Assembly (NCBI GenBank): GCA_944391565.1
Contig: CALXUB010000020.1
Span: 1-53,324, forward strand
Direction: 5' to 3'
Source: an uncultured Alphaproteobacteria bacterium
Lineage (GTDB): Bacteria > Pseudomonadota > Alphaproteobacteria > CAAHEQ01 > UBA3637
DNA length: 53,324 nucleotides
In this document: in pieces, positions 35,983-45,057 of the stretch
Layout: every line of letters starts with the position of its first letter
Numbering within the stretch: position 1 is the stretch's first letter
The notes under the pieces: model-generated
The model's database searches: none
What the model saw: the letters and a program-made list of their open reading frames with translations, nothing else
Told to the model about the DNA's origin: nothing
Translations under genes and position numbers: made by a program

Positions 35983-36468
35983 ATGAAAAAGCAAACTTTG
36001 CATTCTACCTTAAATCAGACAGATGAAAAACAAAGACAAGAAAGCATTTCTTTGTTAAACCAATTTTTGTCAGACTTTTTGGCGTTGGCGTTAGTGACAA
36101 AGCAAGCGCATTGGAATATGAGAGGCGCAAATTTTATTGCAGTTCATGAGATGCTGGATCCGTTTAACGAAAAGCTGCTGGAATGGTCTGACACGTTTGC
36201 CGAGCGGATTGTTCAGTTGGGCGGAACTGCTTACGGTACACCGCCGGTTATCGTAGAGACAGCTCGTTTCAAACCTTATCCGTTGGATATTTATACAACG
36301 CGTGATCATTTAAATGCGTTAAAAGAACGGTATGGTGCGCTGGGAAATGCCGTTCGTGAAGCGATTGAAGATGAAAAAGCCGATCCAGATACAATCGATT
36401 ATTTAACTTCCGCCAGTGAGGATTTGGATAAGTATTTATGGTTTATCGAGGCACATTTAGATGACTAA
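35983..36468 (+). CDS. dps: Dps, ferritin-like DNA-protection protein
   Basis: A 161-residue member of the Dps family, which stores iron and protects DNA in starvation. The dinuclear ferroxidase signature is present: KQAHWNMRGANFIAVHEMLDPFNEKL and EWSDTFAERI. An AAAGGAG site precedes the ATG. Monocistronic. Confidence 0.95.
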   Translation: MKKQTLHSTLNQTDEKQRQESISLLNQFLSDFLALALVTKQAHWNMRGANFIAVHEMLDPFNEKLLEWSDTFAERIVQLGGTAYGTPPVIVETARFKPYPLDIYTTRDHLNALKERYGALGNAVREAIEDEKADPDTIDYLTSASEDLDKYLWFIEAHLDD

Positions 36469-36493
36469 AAAAGGGCGAAAAAATCGCCCTTTT
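36469..36493. terminator. Bidirectional intrinsic terminator
   Basis: AAAAGGGCGA (36469-36478) pairs with TCGCCCTTTT (36484-36493) between dps and the convergent small gene. Confidence 0.85.
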
Positions 36494-36878
36494 AACGTTC
36501 CTTGGCATTTAAGCGAAACGGATGAACAGACAATCGGAATGTCTCTTTTTTCCTTGGTTTGGAAAAACTGGAAAGATCACTGAGCAACTGCGTTTGATAA
36601 TAACTCGCCGATAGAATTTTAGAAATCAGCTGCAACGGTGTTTGATCTGTGTCATTCAGTCGTCGGAAATGGACGGTTTTTGTTTTATCTTCTTTCCAAG
36701 AAAACAAAGACTGAATCGGCTGTTGCTCCGACTTTTTTAATGCAAACAGTTCACGTTGTAATTTTAGATTTCTTTTTTGAAGTTCCAACAACGTTTTTTT
36801 TAATTTCCGGATACGTTTGTCTTCTTCCGGTAGCATGCTTTTCAGTTTTTTGGGTTTATCAATTAAAATAAATCTCAT
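36492..36878 (-). CDS. Unknown small basic coiled-coil protein
   Basis: A 128-residue basic protein, not recognised. Residues 15-50 form a predicted coiled coil (EDKRIRKLKKTLLELQKRNLKLQ); the rest is polar with Ser/Phe patches. No signal peptide or membrane segment. An AAAGGG site precedes the ATG, which supports expression. Confidence 0.6.
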   Translation of the reverse strand: MRFILIDKPKKLKSMLPEEDKRIRKLKKTLLELQKRNLKLQRELFALKKSEQQPIQSLFSWKEDKTKTVHFRRLNDTDQTPLQLISKILSASYYQTQLLSDLSSFSKPRKKETFRLSVHPFRLNAKER

Positions 36879-36976
36879 CTTTTTCCCTTTCTTGCCATAA
36901 ACTTCCTATATAACATGATTTATCGATTTTTTCAACAAAAATATAGAAGATGTTGAAAATAAATAAAATTTTATGT

Positions 36977-37004
36977 AAAAAACCTCCAGATAGAGGAGGC
37001 TTTT
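36977..37004 (-). terminator. Intrinsic terminator of clpB
   Basis: On the minus strand CCTCC (36999-36995) pairs with GGAGG (36987-36983), flanked by AAAAG and a T-run after the stem. Confidence 0.75.
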
Positions 37005-37016
37005 CAGTTAAAACCA

Positions 37017-39518
37017 TTAAATGGTTAGGCCGTTTTTGTCGGCCGAGATGACAACTGTTGAATTATCTTTGATTTCGCCGTCCAACAATTTGATTGCCAA
37101 AGGATTTTCCACCTCTTGCTGGATCAATCGTTTCAGCGGTCTGGCGCCAAATTGTGGGTCATATCCGTTATCCGCTAGCCAATTTTTGGCTTTATCATCA
37201 AGCTTCAACATGATATGGCGATCTGTTAATCTATCTTGCAGACGCGCCAATTGAATATCGACAATAGAACGAATATGCTCTTTTTCCAAAGGATGGAAAA
37301 CAATAATTTCATCCAGGCGATTGATGAACTCTGGCCGGAAAAAGGCTTTCAGATTTTCCCGTACTTCTTTTTCCGACGAACCGGTTGCAATATTGGAAGT
37401 CATAATTAAAAAAGTATTTTTAAAGTCAACCGTTCGTCCCTGACCGTCTGTCAAACGACCATCGTCTAATACCTGCAAAAGAACGTTGAAAACATCCGGA
37501 TGTGCTTTTTCGACTTCATCAAACAAAATAACCTGATATGGCCGCCGGCGGACAGCTTCTGTTAAGACGCCGCCCTCATCGTATCCGACATATCCCGGAG
37601 GTGCTCCGATTAACCGAGCCACGGCATGCTTTTCCATGTATTCGGACATATCAATACGTAAGTATGCTGATTCTTCATCAAACAAAAATTCGGCCAAGGC
37701 TTTAGCAAGTTCGGTTTTCCCGACACCTGTCGGTCCCAAAAATAAAAATGAGCCGATTGGTCGATTTGGGTCCTTTAATCCGGAACGAGACCGACGCACG
37801 GCATTTGAGACGGCAACGATGGCTTCGTCTTGGCCCACAACACGGCGAGCCAGATTTTTTTCCATGTCAAGCAGTTTTTCTCGTTCGCTTCCCATCAGTT
37901 TATCCACGGGAATGCCGGTCCACTTGGAAACAACACCTGCAATGATGTCAGGCGTGACGGTTTCAACAGTCGTATGCGTTTGATTGTGTGTGTTAATTTC
38001 ATTGAGTTTCTTTTCAAGTTCGGGGATTTCTTTGTATTGTAATTCACCCGCTCGTTCATACAGACCGTCCCGAAGCGCTTTTTCAACTTCAATTCTGGCT
38101 TTGTCTAAAGCTTCGCGCAATCGTCCGGCTTCTTGAATACTGTTTTTATTGGCACTCCATAATTTGGTTTCTTCTGCCGATTCTTTTTCCAATTCCTCAA
38201 TTTGTTTTTCTAATTTTTCAAGTCGTTCTTTTGAGGCTTGATCCGTTTCTTTTTTTAAGGCTTCTTTTTCAATTTTCATTTGAATTAAGCGGCGGTCGAT
38301 TTCATCTAAATGCTCGGGTTTTGAATCAATTGCCATGCGGAGTTTGCTGGCCGCTTCATCAATCAGGTCAATGGCTTTGTCCGGTAAAAAACGGTCAGTG
38401 ATATAGCGGTTTGACATGACGGCGGCTGCCACCAAAGCGGCATCCGAGATGCGTACACCGTGATGAAGTTCGTATTTTTCTTTAATTCCGCGTAGGATGG
38501 AAACAGTTTCTTCTACTTGCGGTTCCCCAACATAGACAGGTTGAAAACGGCGTGCAAAAGCTTGATCTTTTTCGATGTATTTTTGATATTCTTTCAGGGT
38601 TGTGGCGCCGATGCAATGAAGTTCACCGCGGGCCAGTGCCGGTTTTAAAAGGTTTGAAGCATCCATAGAACCGGATGTGGCTCCGGCTCCGACAACCGTG
38701 TGCATCTCATCAATAAATAAGATAATTTGTCCGTTGCTGGCAGAAACTTCTTGCAGCACAGCCTTTAAACGTTCTTCAAACTCGCCCCGATATTTTGCGC
38801 CGGCAATTAAGGCACCCATGTCCAAGGCCATTAATCGTTTGTGGGCTAAGCTTTCGGGGACGTCTCCATTAACAATTCGCAAAGCCAAGCCTTCCACAAT
38901 GGCTGTTTTCCCCACGCCGGGTTCACCGATTAAAATCGGATTGTTTTTTGTGCGTCGCGATAAAACTTGGATTGTGTGTCGGATTTCTTCATCCCGACCG
39001 ATAACGGGATCCAGTTTGCCTTGTAAAGCGCGTTCGGTATAATCTGTGGCATATTTTTTCAAGGCGTCGAAAGTATCTTCTGCTGTTGGAGACTGTGCCG
39101 TTCTGCCTTGACGCATTTCATTGATGACTTGATTGAGACGATGGACATCAACATCATAAGATTTCAAGCTCAACAAAGCTTGTAATAAACGCTCTACGGT
39201 CACATAACTGTCTTTAGCTTTTTCCGCCATTTGTTCAGCAAGGTCTAATGTCTTCAGGAAATCCTGAGAGGCGGAAACTTGGACCGCATTGCCTTGGACG
39301 GCTGGCAATTTATTCATGTCTTCTTCTACGGCCCGACGAACGGCATTAACGTCAGCACCCGTTTGAGCCAATAAAGAAGAAGCCATGCCATCCTTATCAT
39401 CCAACATCACTTTTAATAAGTGGACCGGCATCAGAAATTGGTGAGAATGCCGGGCCGCTAATGACTGCGCGTTTTGTATAAAACCTTGACTTCTGTCTGT
39501 TAATTTTTCTTGATTCAT
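37017..39518 (-). CDS. clpB: ATP-dependent disaggregase ClpB
   Basis: An 833-residue Hsp100 chaperone that works with DnaK to dissolve aggregates. It has an N-terminal Clp repeat domain, NBD1 with GEPGVGKT, the long coiled-coil middle domain (about 400-520) that separates ClpB from ClpA, and NBD2 with [12 protein letters not shown]. Start at 39518 ([11 protein letters not shown]) has AAAGGG; an in-frame ATG at 39545 does not. A sigma-32-like promoter lies just upstream. Confidence 0.97.
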   Translation of the reverse strand: MNQEKLTDRSQGFIQNAQSLAARHSHQFLMPVHLLKVMLDDKDGMASSLLAQTGADVNAVRRAVEEDMNKLPAVQGNAVQVSASQDFLKTLDLAEQMAEKAKDSYVTVERLLQALLSLKSYDVDVHRLNQVINEMRQGRTAQSPTAEDTFDALKKYATDYTERALQGKLDPVIGRDEEIRHTIQVLSRRTKNNPILIGEPGVGKTAIVEGLALRIVNGDVPESLAHKRLMALDMGALIAGAKYRGEFEERLKAVLQEVSASNGQIILFIDEMHTVVGAGATSGSMDASNLLKPALARGELHCIGATTLKEYQKYIEKDQAFARRFQPVYVGEPQVEETVSILRGIKEKYELHHGVRISDAALVAAAVMSNRYITDRFLPDKAIDLIDEAASKLRMAIDSKPEHLDEIDRRLIQMKIEKEALKKETDQASKERLEKLEKQIEELEKESAEETKLWSANKNSIQEAGRLREALDKARIEVEKALRDGLYERAGELQYKEIPELEKKLNEINTHNQTHTTVETVTPDIIAGVVSKWTGIPVDKLMGSEREKLLDMEKNLARRVVGQDEAIVAVSNAVRRSRSGLKDPNRPIGSFLFLGPTGVGKTELAKALAEFLFDEESAYLRIDMSEYMEKHAVARLIGAPPGYVGYDEGGVLTEAVRRRPYQVILFDEVEKAHPDVFNVLLQVLDDGRLTDGQGRTVDFKNTFLIMTSNIATGSSEKEVRENLKAFFRPEFINRLDEIIVFHPLEKEHIRSIVDIQLARLQDRLTDRHIMLKLDDKAKNWLADNGYDPQFGARPLKRLIQQEVENPLAIKLLDGEIKDNSTVVISADKNGLTI

Positions 39519-39542
39519 CGTTTTATCCCTTTCTATGATAAA

Positions 39543-39570
39543 CATAGGGCTTTATGCCCTCTTTTTCAAG
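39543..39570 (-). promoter_or_regulatory. Heat-shock (RpoH-type) promoter of clpB
   Basis: On the minus strand CTTGAA (39570-39565), a 16-bp spacer and CCTATG (39548-39543), close to the alphaproteobacterial sigma-32 pattern (CTTGAA and CYTATnT). It starts 25 bases before the clpB ATG. Confidence 0.7.
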
Positions 39571-39593
39571 AGGGGATAAAACCGATATTTTAT

Positions 39594-39899
39594 TTATTTT
39601 GAAGCTTTTTCAATTTGTTCAATAGCTTCCTGGATACCATGTTGATATTGTTTAATATCTTCGGGTGATAAAAGCTCCAACAGCTTATACAGTGCACCGG
39701 CATGGTGCATTTCGTCTTCGGCAATATCCGTTAAAACGGCTTTTATGTCTTTATTATCCGTGCTTTCCATAATTTGTTGATAAATCTGTATAGCTTCAAA
39801 CTCCGAAGCAATCCCAAATTTAATCGCCCGTAAAATCTCTATGTCCGACAATTTTTGTTGAGGTGACAAGACATTGTTAATATTTGTAAATTCAGGCAT
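39594..39899 (-). CDS. Ferritin-like (demi-rubrerythrin type) protein
   Basis: A 101-residue two-helix ferritin-like protein. Ligand-bearing segments are IASEFEAIQIYQQIM and IAEDEMHHAGALYKLL (E and ExxH patterns), so a diiron centre would form in a dimer. Relatives occur in anaerobes and some travel with encapsulin shells; no encapsulin gene or targeting peptide is visible here. Likely role in iron or peroxide handling. Not overlapping clpB and probably transcribed separately. Confidence 0.82.
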   Translation of the reverse strand: MPEFTNINNVLSPQQKLSDIEILRAIKFGIASEFEAIQIYQQIMESTDNKDIKAVLTDIAEDEMHHAGALYKLLELLSPEDIKQYQHGIQEAIEQIEKASK

Positions 39900-40049
39900 T
39901 CTTTTCTCCTTTCGGTTGTTTCCTGTTCATATTTAGGAATTGATTGTTTTAAAAGCAATAGAAAAATCTTGCATTTCAGAAAAAAGAAAGACATGATAAA
40001 CAAGTAGGCATTTCATTTGTTCGTGAGGTGAAAATATAGAGGAGTTAAA

Positions 40050-40178
40050 ATGACAAAATTCTTTTTGGCTGTCTTCATGATGGCAACGGTTATAGTAGGA
40101 ACGGCAATGGCTTGCGATTGTGCCAAAAAAGCCCCTTCATGCGGATGCGAGCAAGGCGCTGACTGTCATTGCCCATAA
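40050..40178 (+). CDS. 42-residue exported Cys-X-Cys peptide
   Basis: A short gene with a GAGGAG site and its own terminator. Residues 1-21 form a signal peptide (MTKFFLAVFMMATVIVGTAMA). The mature part of 21 residues has three CxC pairs: CDC, CGC and CHC. Secreted metal-binding peptide or small lipoprotein are both possible; the lipobox is weak. Not recognised as a named family. Confidence 0.75.
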   Translation: MTKFFLAVFMMATVIVGTAMACDCAKKAPSCGCEQGADCHCP

Positions 40179-40196
40179 AATACTTGAAGCAAAAGA

Positions 40197-40224
40197 AACA
40201 GCAGGAAAAACCTGCTGTTTTTTT
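40197..40224 (+). terminator. Intrinsic terminator
   Basis: CAGCAGG (40199-40205), AAAAA loop, CCTGCTG (40211-40217), seven T. It ends the small exported peptide transcript. Confidence 0.9.
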
Positions 40225-40273
40225 GTGTCTTTTTGAATGTGGAAAAGCATTCTTATGTATGTATATGAAAATA

Positions 40274-40302
40274 TTGACTTTTTTGTAAAATAGTTTTATA
40301 AA
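40274..40302 (+). promoter_or_regulatory. Promoter of lysS
   Basis: TTGACT (40274-40279) and TATAAA (40297-40302), 17-bp spacer, 36 bases before the lysS ATG. Confidence 0.8.
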
Positions 40303-40338
40303 AAACAGCTTAACGCATTTTATAGAAAAGGATAACAT

Positions 40339-41841
40339 ATGCAGGAAAAAGATTTTTCAATCAGAGCCGGACGTATTCATAAATTGGAACAACTCCAGAA
40401 ACAAGGTGTCAATGCCTATCCGCATTTATTCAAGCCGTCTCTTTCTTCCGCAGAGCTGCAGCAGGAATTTGAACATTTGGGAAAAGGACAGACAGATCCT
40501 GCGTTTGTGAAGGTTGTCGGCAGAATACGGGCGATCCGTCATTCTGGTATGTTTATGGATTTGGAAGATAAAACTGGTAAGATACAGATTTTTACTGATC
40601 TGACGAGACGAGGACCTGCTTCGGAGCTTTTGGAATTTTTAGATATCGGAGACATTATTGGTGTGGAAGGAACAATAAAACGGACAATGCGGGGTGAGTT
40701 ATCGGTTGTTGCGCAAAAAACAGTAATGTTGTCTAAATCTTTACAGCCTTTGCCGGAAAAAAGACACGGACTGACGGATAAGGAGGCTTGTTATCGGCAA
40801 AGATACTTAGATATTTTGGTTAATCCTGGTTCAAAAGAAACGCTTTTAAAAAGAAGCCGTACGATTCAGGCAATTCGTGAAGTCCTGTCTCAGGAAGAAT
40901 TTGTAGAGGTGGAAACGCCGATTTTGCATCCCATTAAGGGAGGCGCTAATGCTAGGCCTTTTATGACGCACTACCATGCGCTGAATATGCCTTTTTATTT
41001 GCGAATTGCATCGGAACTTTATCTGAAACGTTTGATTGTCGGGGGAATGGACCGTGTTTTTGAAATCGGTAAAACTTTTCGCAATGAGGGAATTGATACT
41101 TCGCATTTACCGGAGTTTACGATGTTGGATTTATATCAAGCTTACGCAGATTATCATGATATGATGAGCCTTTCTCAAAAGCTGTTGCGTGAAACGGCCC
41201 TGGCGACAAATAAGACTTTGGCGTTCGCATGGCGGGATAAAGAAATTGATCTGTCTGCACCTTTTAAAAAGCTGTCTATCGTAGAGGCCGCCAGTGAAGC
41301 TGTCGATATCGATTTTATGGCTGTTCCAACAGATCAGGAAGCCATTCAGGCCGCAAAAGCAAAGGGTGTTCAATTGAAGGGAGATGAAAGTTGGGGAAAA
41401 GTTATTGAAACTGTTTTTGATCAACGGATCGAACAAAAATTGATACAACCGACTTTTGTGATGGATTTGCCGCGTGATATTTCTCCGTTGGCCAAAGAGC
41501 ACCGTTCAAATCCGCGATTGGCAGAACGGTTCATGCTGTATGTTGGCGGTATGGAATTGGGAGAAGCTTATTCGGAGTTAACGAATCCTTTGGATCAACG
41601 AAAACGTTTTGAGGAACAGGCAGCTCGTGCTTTTGATCCGGAGGCTCAGCAAATGGATGAGGATTTTGTGACAGCTCTTGAACACGGTATGCCGCCGACA
41701 GGGGGAATGGGAATCGGTGTCGATCGGTTGGCAATGTTGTTGACAAACTCATCCAGTATTCGGGATGTGATTACATTTCCTGCCCTGCGTGCAAAACATA
41801 AAGCGTCGACAGTTCTTCAGGCTTCTCAAAAACAAAGATAA
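40339..41841 (+). CDS. lysS: Lysyl-tRNA synthetase (class II)
   Basis: A 500-residue class II LysRS. An N-terminal OB-fold anticodon-binding domain (about 55-150) is followed by motif 1 (EVETPILHPIKGGANARPF), motif 2 (FEIGKTFRNEGIDTSHLPEFTMLD) and motif 3 (GMGIGVDRLAMLL). An AAGGATAAC site precedes the ATG. Confidence 0.97.
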   Translation: MQEKDFSIRAGRIHKLEQLQKQGVNAYPHLFKPSLSSAELQQEFEHLGKGQTDPAFVKVVGRIRAIRHSGMFMDLEDKTGKIQIFTDLTRRGPASELLEFLDIGDIIGVEGTIKRTMRGELSVVAQKTVMLSKSLQPLPEKRHGLTDKEACYRQRYLDILVNPGSKETLLKRSRTIQAIREVLSQEEFVEVETPILHPIKGGANARPFMTHYHALNMPFYLRIASELYLKRLIVGGMDRVFEIGKTFRNEGIDTSHLPEFTMLDLYQAYADYHDMMSLSQKLLRETALATNKTLAFAWRDKEIDLSAPFKKLSIVEAASEAVDIDFMAVPTDQEAIQAAKAKGVQLKGDESWGKVIETVFDQRIEQKLIQPTFVMDLPRDISPLAKEHRSNPRLAERFMLYVGGMELGEAYSELTNPLDQRKRFEEQAARAFDPEAQQMDEDFVTALEHGMPPTGGMGIGVDRLAMLLTNSSSIRDVITFPALRAKHKASTVLQASQKQR

Positions 41842-41912
41842 ATAGAAGTTCCCGGTAAAAAAGCTTGCTTGTCTTTGCCAAAAGAATTAAGTTTAAAAAG
41901 ACAGGAGGGAAT

Positions 41913-42362
41913 ATGTCAAAACCACATCAAACCCCTTTTATCGGGGTGCATTTAATGCTGATTCAAAATGGGAAACTTTTGTTGCAAAAGCGCAAAGGAG
42001 GGGCTTTGGACGGTGTTTTTACACCTGTTTCAGGACATGTTGATAAAGAGGAAGGTGTTATTGATGCTCTTGTTCGTGAAGCCAAAGAAGAAGCCGGTAT
42101 TATTCTGCATCCTTCAGAATTGAAGATTTCGGTTGTTGCTCATTTGTTGGACGCCCCTTATAAGGGGGAATATCGGGACATTATTAACTTCTTTGTTTTT
42201 ACGGATCGTTATGAAGGAACAATTACAAATAATGAACCGGACAAAACAGTCAGCTTGGATTTTTACGATATAACGAACTTACCCGAAAATCTGATGAAAC
42301 ATATTTTTAATGTATTGGATGCCTATCAAAAAGGAGAAAATTACATCGTCTGGCGTCCCTAA
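41913..42362 (+). CDS. NUDIX hydrolase
   Basis: A 149-residue NUDIX protein with the box GHVDKEEGVIDALVREAKEEAGI (about residues 47-69). The substrate cannot be inferred; the sequence before it (LMLIQNGKLLLQKRKGGALDGVFTPVSG) is like MutT-type or dihydroneopterin-phosphate hydrolases. Start at 41913 has AGGAGGG; the longer frame from 41865 does not. Confidence 0.88.
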   Translation: MSKPHQTPFIGVHLMLIQNGKLLLQKRKGGALDGVFTPVSGHVDKEEGVIDALVREAKEEAGIILHPSELKISVVAHLLDAPYKGEYRDIINFFVFTDRYEGTITNNEPDKTVSLDFYDITNLPENLMKHIFNVLDAYQKGENYIVWRP

Positions 42363-42414
42363 ATTACGCACTGCAGCATAAAATTCATCGTTTAACGCAT
42401 TTTTTCTATTAAAG

Positions 42415-42443
42415 TTGTCATCCGACTTTATTTTTGTTATAAT
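42415..42443 (+). promoter_or_regulatory. Strong promoter
   Basis: TTGTCA (42415-42420) and a perfect TATAAT (42438-42443), 17-bp spacer, about 20 bases before the ATG of the next gene. Confidence 0.8.
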
Positions 42444-42463
42444 AAAAAATAAAGGAGTAGAAA

Positions 42464-43576
42464 ATGGCTAAGACACTGGAAGAAAAACAAGCAATTGAAT
42501 TAGCCGAAAAATTTATTAAAACCGGTTTGCGGGGATCAATGGAAGATAAGATCCGTAATAAACTGGGTAATAAAGTATGGCCGTTGGCTCAAAAGATGAC
42601 GCGTTTCGGCGGCTGGGCAGGTGTCGGAATTACGGCGGCCTCACTTATGATGGGATATCCAATTGCTTTGTTCCCTGCGGCTTTGACGATCGGAGCTGCT
42701 TTCGGGGTAGACAGATGGGCGCGCGGGCATGTTCGGTTTTTACAAAACGTTGCGTTGCGTCAAGCTGCATTCTTCGGTCGCTCCATGAAAAATGCTAATG
42801 TTCCTGAAGCGGTTCGTCAAAAAGCGATGGAACATTTTTTGAAAAAAGAAAGTCCAATGTTCACGGCCAAAAAATATATTCAGAAAAATCCGGAAATGAT
42901 CGCCCGACTAAAAGATGGTCAGATGGCCAAACTTAACAAGAACTTCGTTTCTCTCTTTGATGAAAATACGCATGCACTGAAAAATTTGGCGGTAAAAGAA
43001 AAAAGAGCCGTTAAATTTTCCGAACGTTGGGATGTTTATAAAAAAACTTGGCAGCAATTTAAAGCAGCTAAAGCTGAAGAAAAAGCTGTCAAAAAAATCG
43101 GAGAAAAAGCGGTTCAAAATGCTTCTGTTTTGCGGGCAGGTGAGACTGCTGTTCGCACGGCGGAAAAGCCGGTTTCTCATTTAGGACAGTTTTTGACGCA
43201 AGCTCAAGTGTCAAATATGACCGCTCAGTCAGTGCAAAAAGGGGTGCCGGAAGCCGTAAAAGCTGTGGAAAATGGTGCTAAAAGACTGCCCATTTCTGCT
43301 AAATTGATGGGGCAAATCGGTTCGGAAACAATGAAAATAACAGGCGCTAAAATAGCCGGCATTACAGCTATTAAAGTCGGAGCAAAAAAGATTCCGATTC
43401 TCGGGGCCGTCTTTGGAACGATTTTCGCGACCGGTCGGGCATTAAAAGGTGATTGGACGGGCGCTGGAATGGAATTTTGTTCGGGGGCCGTCAGCTGCGC
43501 ACCTGGTGTCGGTACCGCCGGCTCTTTGGCAATTGACGCAGCTTTGTTGGCGCGTGATTTGGCAGGAAGCCGATGA
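42464..43576 (+). CDS. Unknown membrane-associated protein with Gly-rich hydrophobic C-terminus
   Basis: A 370-residue protein, not recognised. A hydrophobic hairpin-like region lies at about 50-90, followed by a basic helical middle, and a C-terminal Gly/Ala-rich hydrophobic region (about 300-370, KKIPILGAVFGTIFATG, CAPGVGTAGSLAIDAALLARDLAG). Such a Gly-rich tail resembles membrane-inserting segments of pore-forming or polymorphic toxins, but similarity is by eye only. The next gene overlaps its stop by 4 bases (ATGA), so an effector with a small partner is one reading. Confidence 0.65.
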   Translation: MAKTLEEKQAIELAEKFIKTGLRGSMEDKIRNKLGNKVWPLAQKMTRFGGWAGVGITAASLMMGYPIALFPAALTIGAAFGVDRWARGHVRFLQNVALRQAAFFGRSMKNANVPEAVRQKAMEHFLKKESPMFTAKKYIQKNPEMIARLKDGQMAKLNKNFVSLFDENTHALKNLAVKEKRAVKFSERWDVYKKTWQQFKAAKAEEKAVKKIGEKAVQNASVLRAGETAVRTAEKPVSHLGQFLTQAQVSNMTAQSVQKGVPEAVKAVENGAKRLPISAKLMGQIGSETMKITGAKIAGITAIKVGAKKIPILGAVFGTIFATGRALKGDWTGAGMEFCSGAVSCAPGVGTAGSLAIDAALLARDLAGSR

Positions 43577-43905
43577 TCAAACAAATGAAATTATATACGA
43601 ACTTCCTGACGGAAAAAGGGGATCTTGTCTGTGTCATTCCGGTTTTGGAAACAAAACAACCATCTCAGCCTAAAATTCTTTATGATGGCGGAGAACACGC
43701 CTTGTTTTACCGTGCACCGGGAGAAACATTTGTTTTGGATTATCTGAATGAAGTTGTTCAGGTTGTTTTGAAGCAGACACAGAAACTTTTAATGTTTGAA
43801 GTCGATTTGCAGCAACAAAATGTCATTTTGGATTATTTCGTACCGATCATGATGGTGGAACGTTTGCCCGCTTTTGAATTGGATGAGACGGTTGAAGCAT
43901 TTTAG
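43573..43905 (+). CDS. Unknown 110-residue partner protein
   Basis: Not recognised. The product is acidic with an all-beta look (KLYTNFLTEKGDLVCVIPV, LLMFEVDLQQQNVILDYFVP). It starts inside the stop of the previous gene (ATGA overlap) and is therefore translationally coupled. It could bind or neutralise the upstream protein; this is inference from layout only. Confidence 0.65.
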   Translation: MIKQMKLYTNFLTEKGDLVCVIPVLETKQPSQPKILYDGGEHALFYRAPGETFVLDYLNEVVQVVLKQTQKLLMFEVDLQQQNVILDYFVPIMMVERLPAFELDETVEAF

Positions 43906-44018
43906 TAAAAGGCGATCTATCTATTTTTGAAAACTTATTAAAAACGATAAAATCGGTATTTGTTTTGTGTTGTTTTCACTTTTCCGACATTGGTTTTGAT
44001 GTGAAATGGATAAAATAA

Positions 44019-44047
44019 AAACCGGAAGGATGCTTTCCCGGTTTAAT
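44019..44047 (+). terminator. Intrinsic terminator
   Basis: AAACCGG (44019-44025) pairs with CCGGTTT (44038-44044), with a second inner pairing AAG/CTT. It ends the preceding two-gene operon; the T-run is interrupted. Confidence 0.65.
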
Positions 44048-44056
44048 CTTTTTGGT

Positions 44057-44147
44057 GGTGGATAAGACCGCATTGGATTGAGATTATTAAAAAAACATGT
44101 GAATACAAGGAGATGAAATAGATACAAGGTCAGATCGGATTGACCTT
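44057..44147 (+). repeat. Box-plus-hairpin module, left copy
   Basis: The box GGTGGATAAGACC-G-CATTGGATT (44057-44079) recurs at 45523 with one change in 23 bases. 69 bases after the box start there is a hairpin AAGGTCA (44126-44132), 8-base loop, TGACCTT (44141-44147). The right copy has a hairpin at the same distance (70 bases). The stretch between 43906 and 44385 contains no credible gene; this module, a promoter and two terminators fill it. A further imperfect pair, CCTTATGTTTTA and CCTATGTTTTAC, lies at 44165-44207. Confidence 0.7.
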
Positions 44148-44267
44148 ATATCACATTTTCAAATCCTTATGTTTTAAGATGCGACCCCATGCAGTCCTAT
44201 GTTTTACAAGGACTTTCCCCATTTTCCAAATTGGTCTGGTCTCATGTTCGCCAAAATCATAAATTTC

Positions 44268-44296
44268 TTGATTTTTTCTTTGTTTTATGCTATACT
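44268..44296 (+). promoter_or_regulatory. Promoter of the DUF488 cassette
   Basis: TTGATT (44268-44273) and TATACT (44291-44296), 17-bp spacer. It lies upstream of two terminators and the gene at 44386. Confidence 0.7.
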
Positions 44297-44307
44297 AGCC
44301 CTCAGTT

Positions 44308-44337
44308 AATCGGGATAATTGTATCCCGATTTTTTTA
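44308..44337 (+). terminator. First leader terminator
   Basis: ATCGGGATA (44309-44317) pairs with TATCCCGAT (44322-44330), then seven T. It lies about 10 bases after the predicted transcription start of the cassette. Confidence 0.85.
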
Positions 44338-44338
44338 T

Positions 44339-44367
44339 GCCTGTTTGATATCTCAAACGGGCTTTTT
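44339..44367 (+). terminator. Second leader terminator
   Basis: GCCTGTTTGA pairs with TCAAACGGGC around a TATC loop (one G-U or mismatch), followed by seven T. It is the second of two in tandem before the ATG at 44386. Confidence 0.82.
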
Positions 44368-44385
44368 TTATGAAAGGATACTAAA

Positions 44386-45045
44386 ATGAAACTAAATATA
44401 ATTATTTCTGATTTTACTTATATGAAAGAAAATTACTGTATTGCCGGTTGGAGCCCTGCCGAACAACGTATGCGCAGATTAATGATAGAAGGTGGCCATT
44501 GGTCTGAAGAAGAAGCAAAAAAAGTGGAGGGGCACTCTTGTATTCAAATTGAAACCATCCCTATTCCACCAAATGAAGGACGAGATTATCCCCATAAAAC
44601 AGAAGATACTTGGATAACAAACGATATTAAAGTTCTTTATCATTTTAACTCGCCTGCTGAATTAGCATACGAATTAGAAGATAGTCTTTCTCGTAATATC
44701 AAATCTATTTTTAACGGACATTTGAAAGAAAATACTTTTGTTTTACCTAAAATAAAATGTCAATCTCTTGGAGGCATTAAAGTTCCTGCTCAAAATTTAG
44801 AATTTTATAAAGACAACGAAAACAAACTACGCATTCGTATTTTGGATAATGATGGCCAAAAATATGATTTACGTGTCACCTGTCGTTACTTGCGAGATGT
44901 TTTAGACAAAATGAATGGCCTAAAGAAACTGAATGATGAATTAAAAAGAGTTTCTTTTGCTCATGTTAGAGTGGGACTTGCGAAACCTTATTATAAACAG
45001 GAAAATCATTGCTTTTTAATGTGCAATGGTGTATTCTTGTTTTAA
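44386..45045 (+). CDS. Dual-OB-like protein paired with DUF488
   Basis: A 219-residue protein. The opening (IIISDFTYMKENYCIAGWSPAEQRMRRL) resembles the start of proteins carrying the dual OB-containing domain, and these often accompany DUF488 genes in accessory regions; the assignment is moderate and from memory of the pattern. A beta-rich C-terminal half has NENKLRIRILDNDGQKYDLRVTCRYL. No signal peptide. An AAAGGA site precedes the ATG; the DUF488 gene follows after 12 bases. Nucleic-acid binding is likely, defence role is inference. Confidence 0.6.
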   Translation: MKLNIIISDFTYMKENYCIAGWSPAEQRMRRLMIEGGHWSEEEAKKVEGHSCIQIETIPIPPNEGRDYPHKTEDTWITNDIKVLYHFNSPAELAYELEDSLSRNIKSIFNGHLKENTFVLPKIKCQSLGGIKVPAQNLEFYKDNENKLRIRILDNDGQKYDLRVTCRYLRDVLDKMNGLKKLNDELKRVSFAHVRVGLAKPYYKQENHCFLMCNGVFLF

Positions 45046-45057
45046 AGGAAATACAAA

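Noticed and set aside
44161..44211. A third copy of the box-plus-hairpin module
   Set aside because: Only GACCCCAT is shared and the spacing does not fit; it is a separate imperfect repeat (CCTTATGTTTTA/CCTATGTTTTAC).
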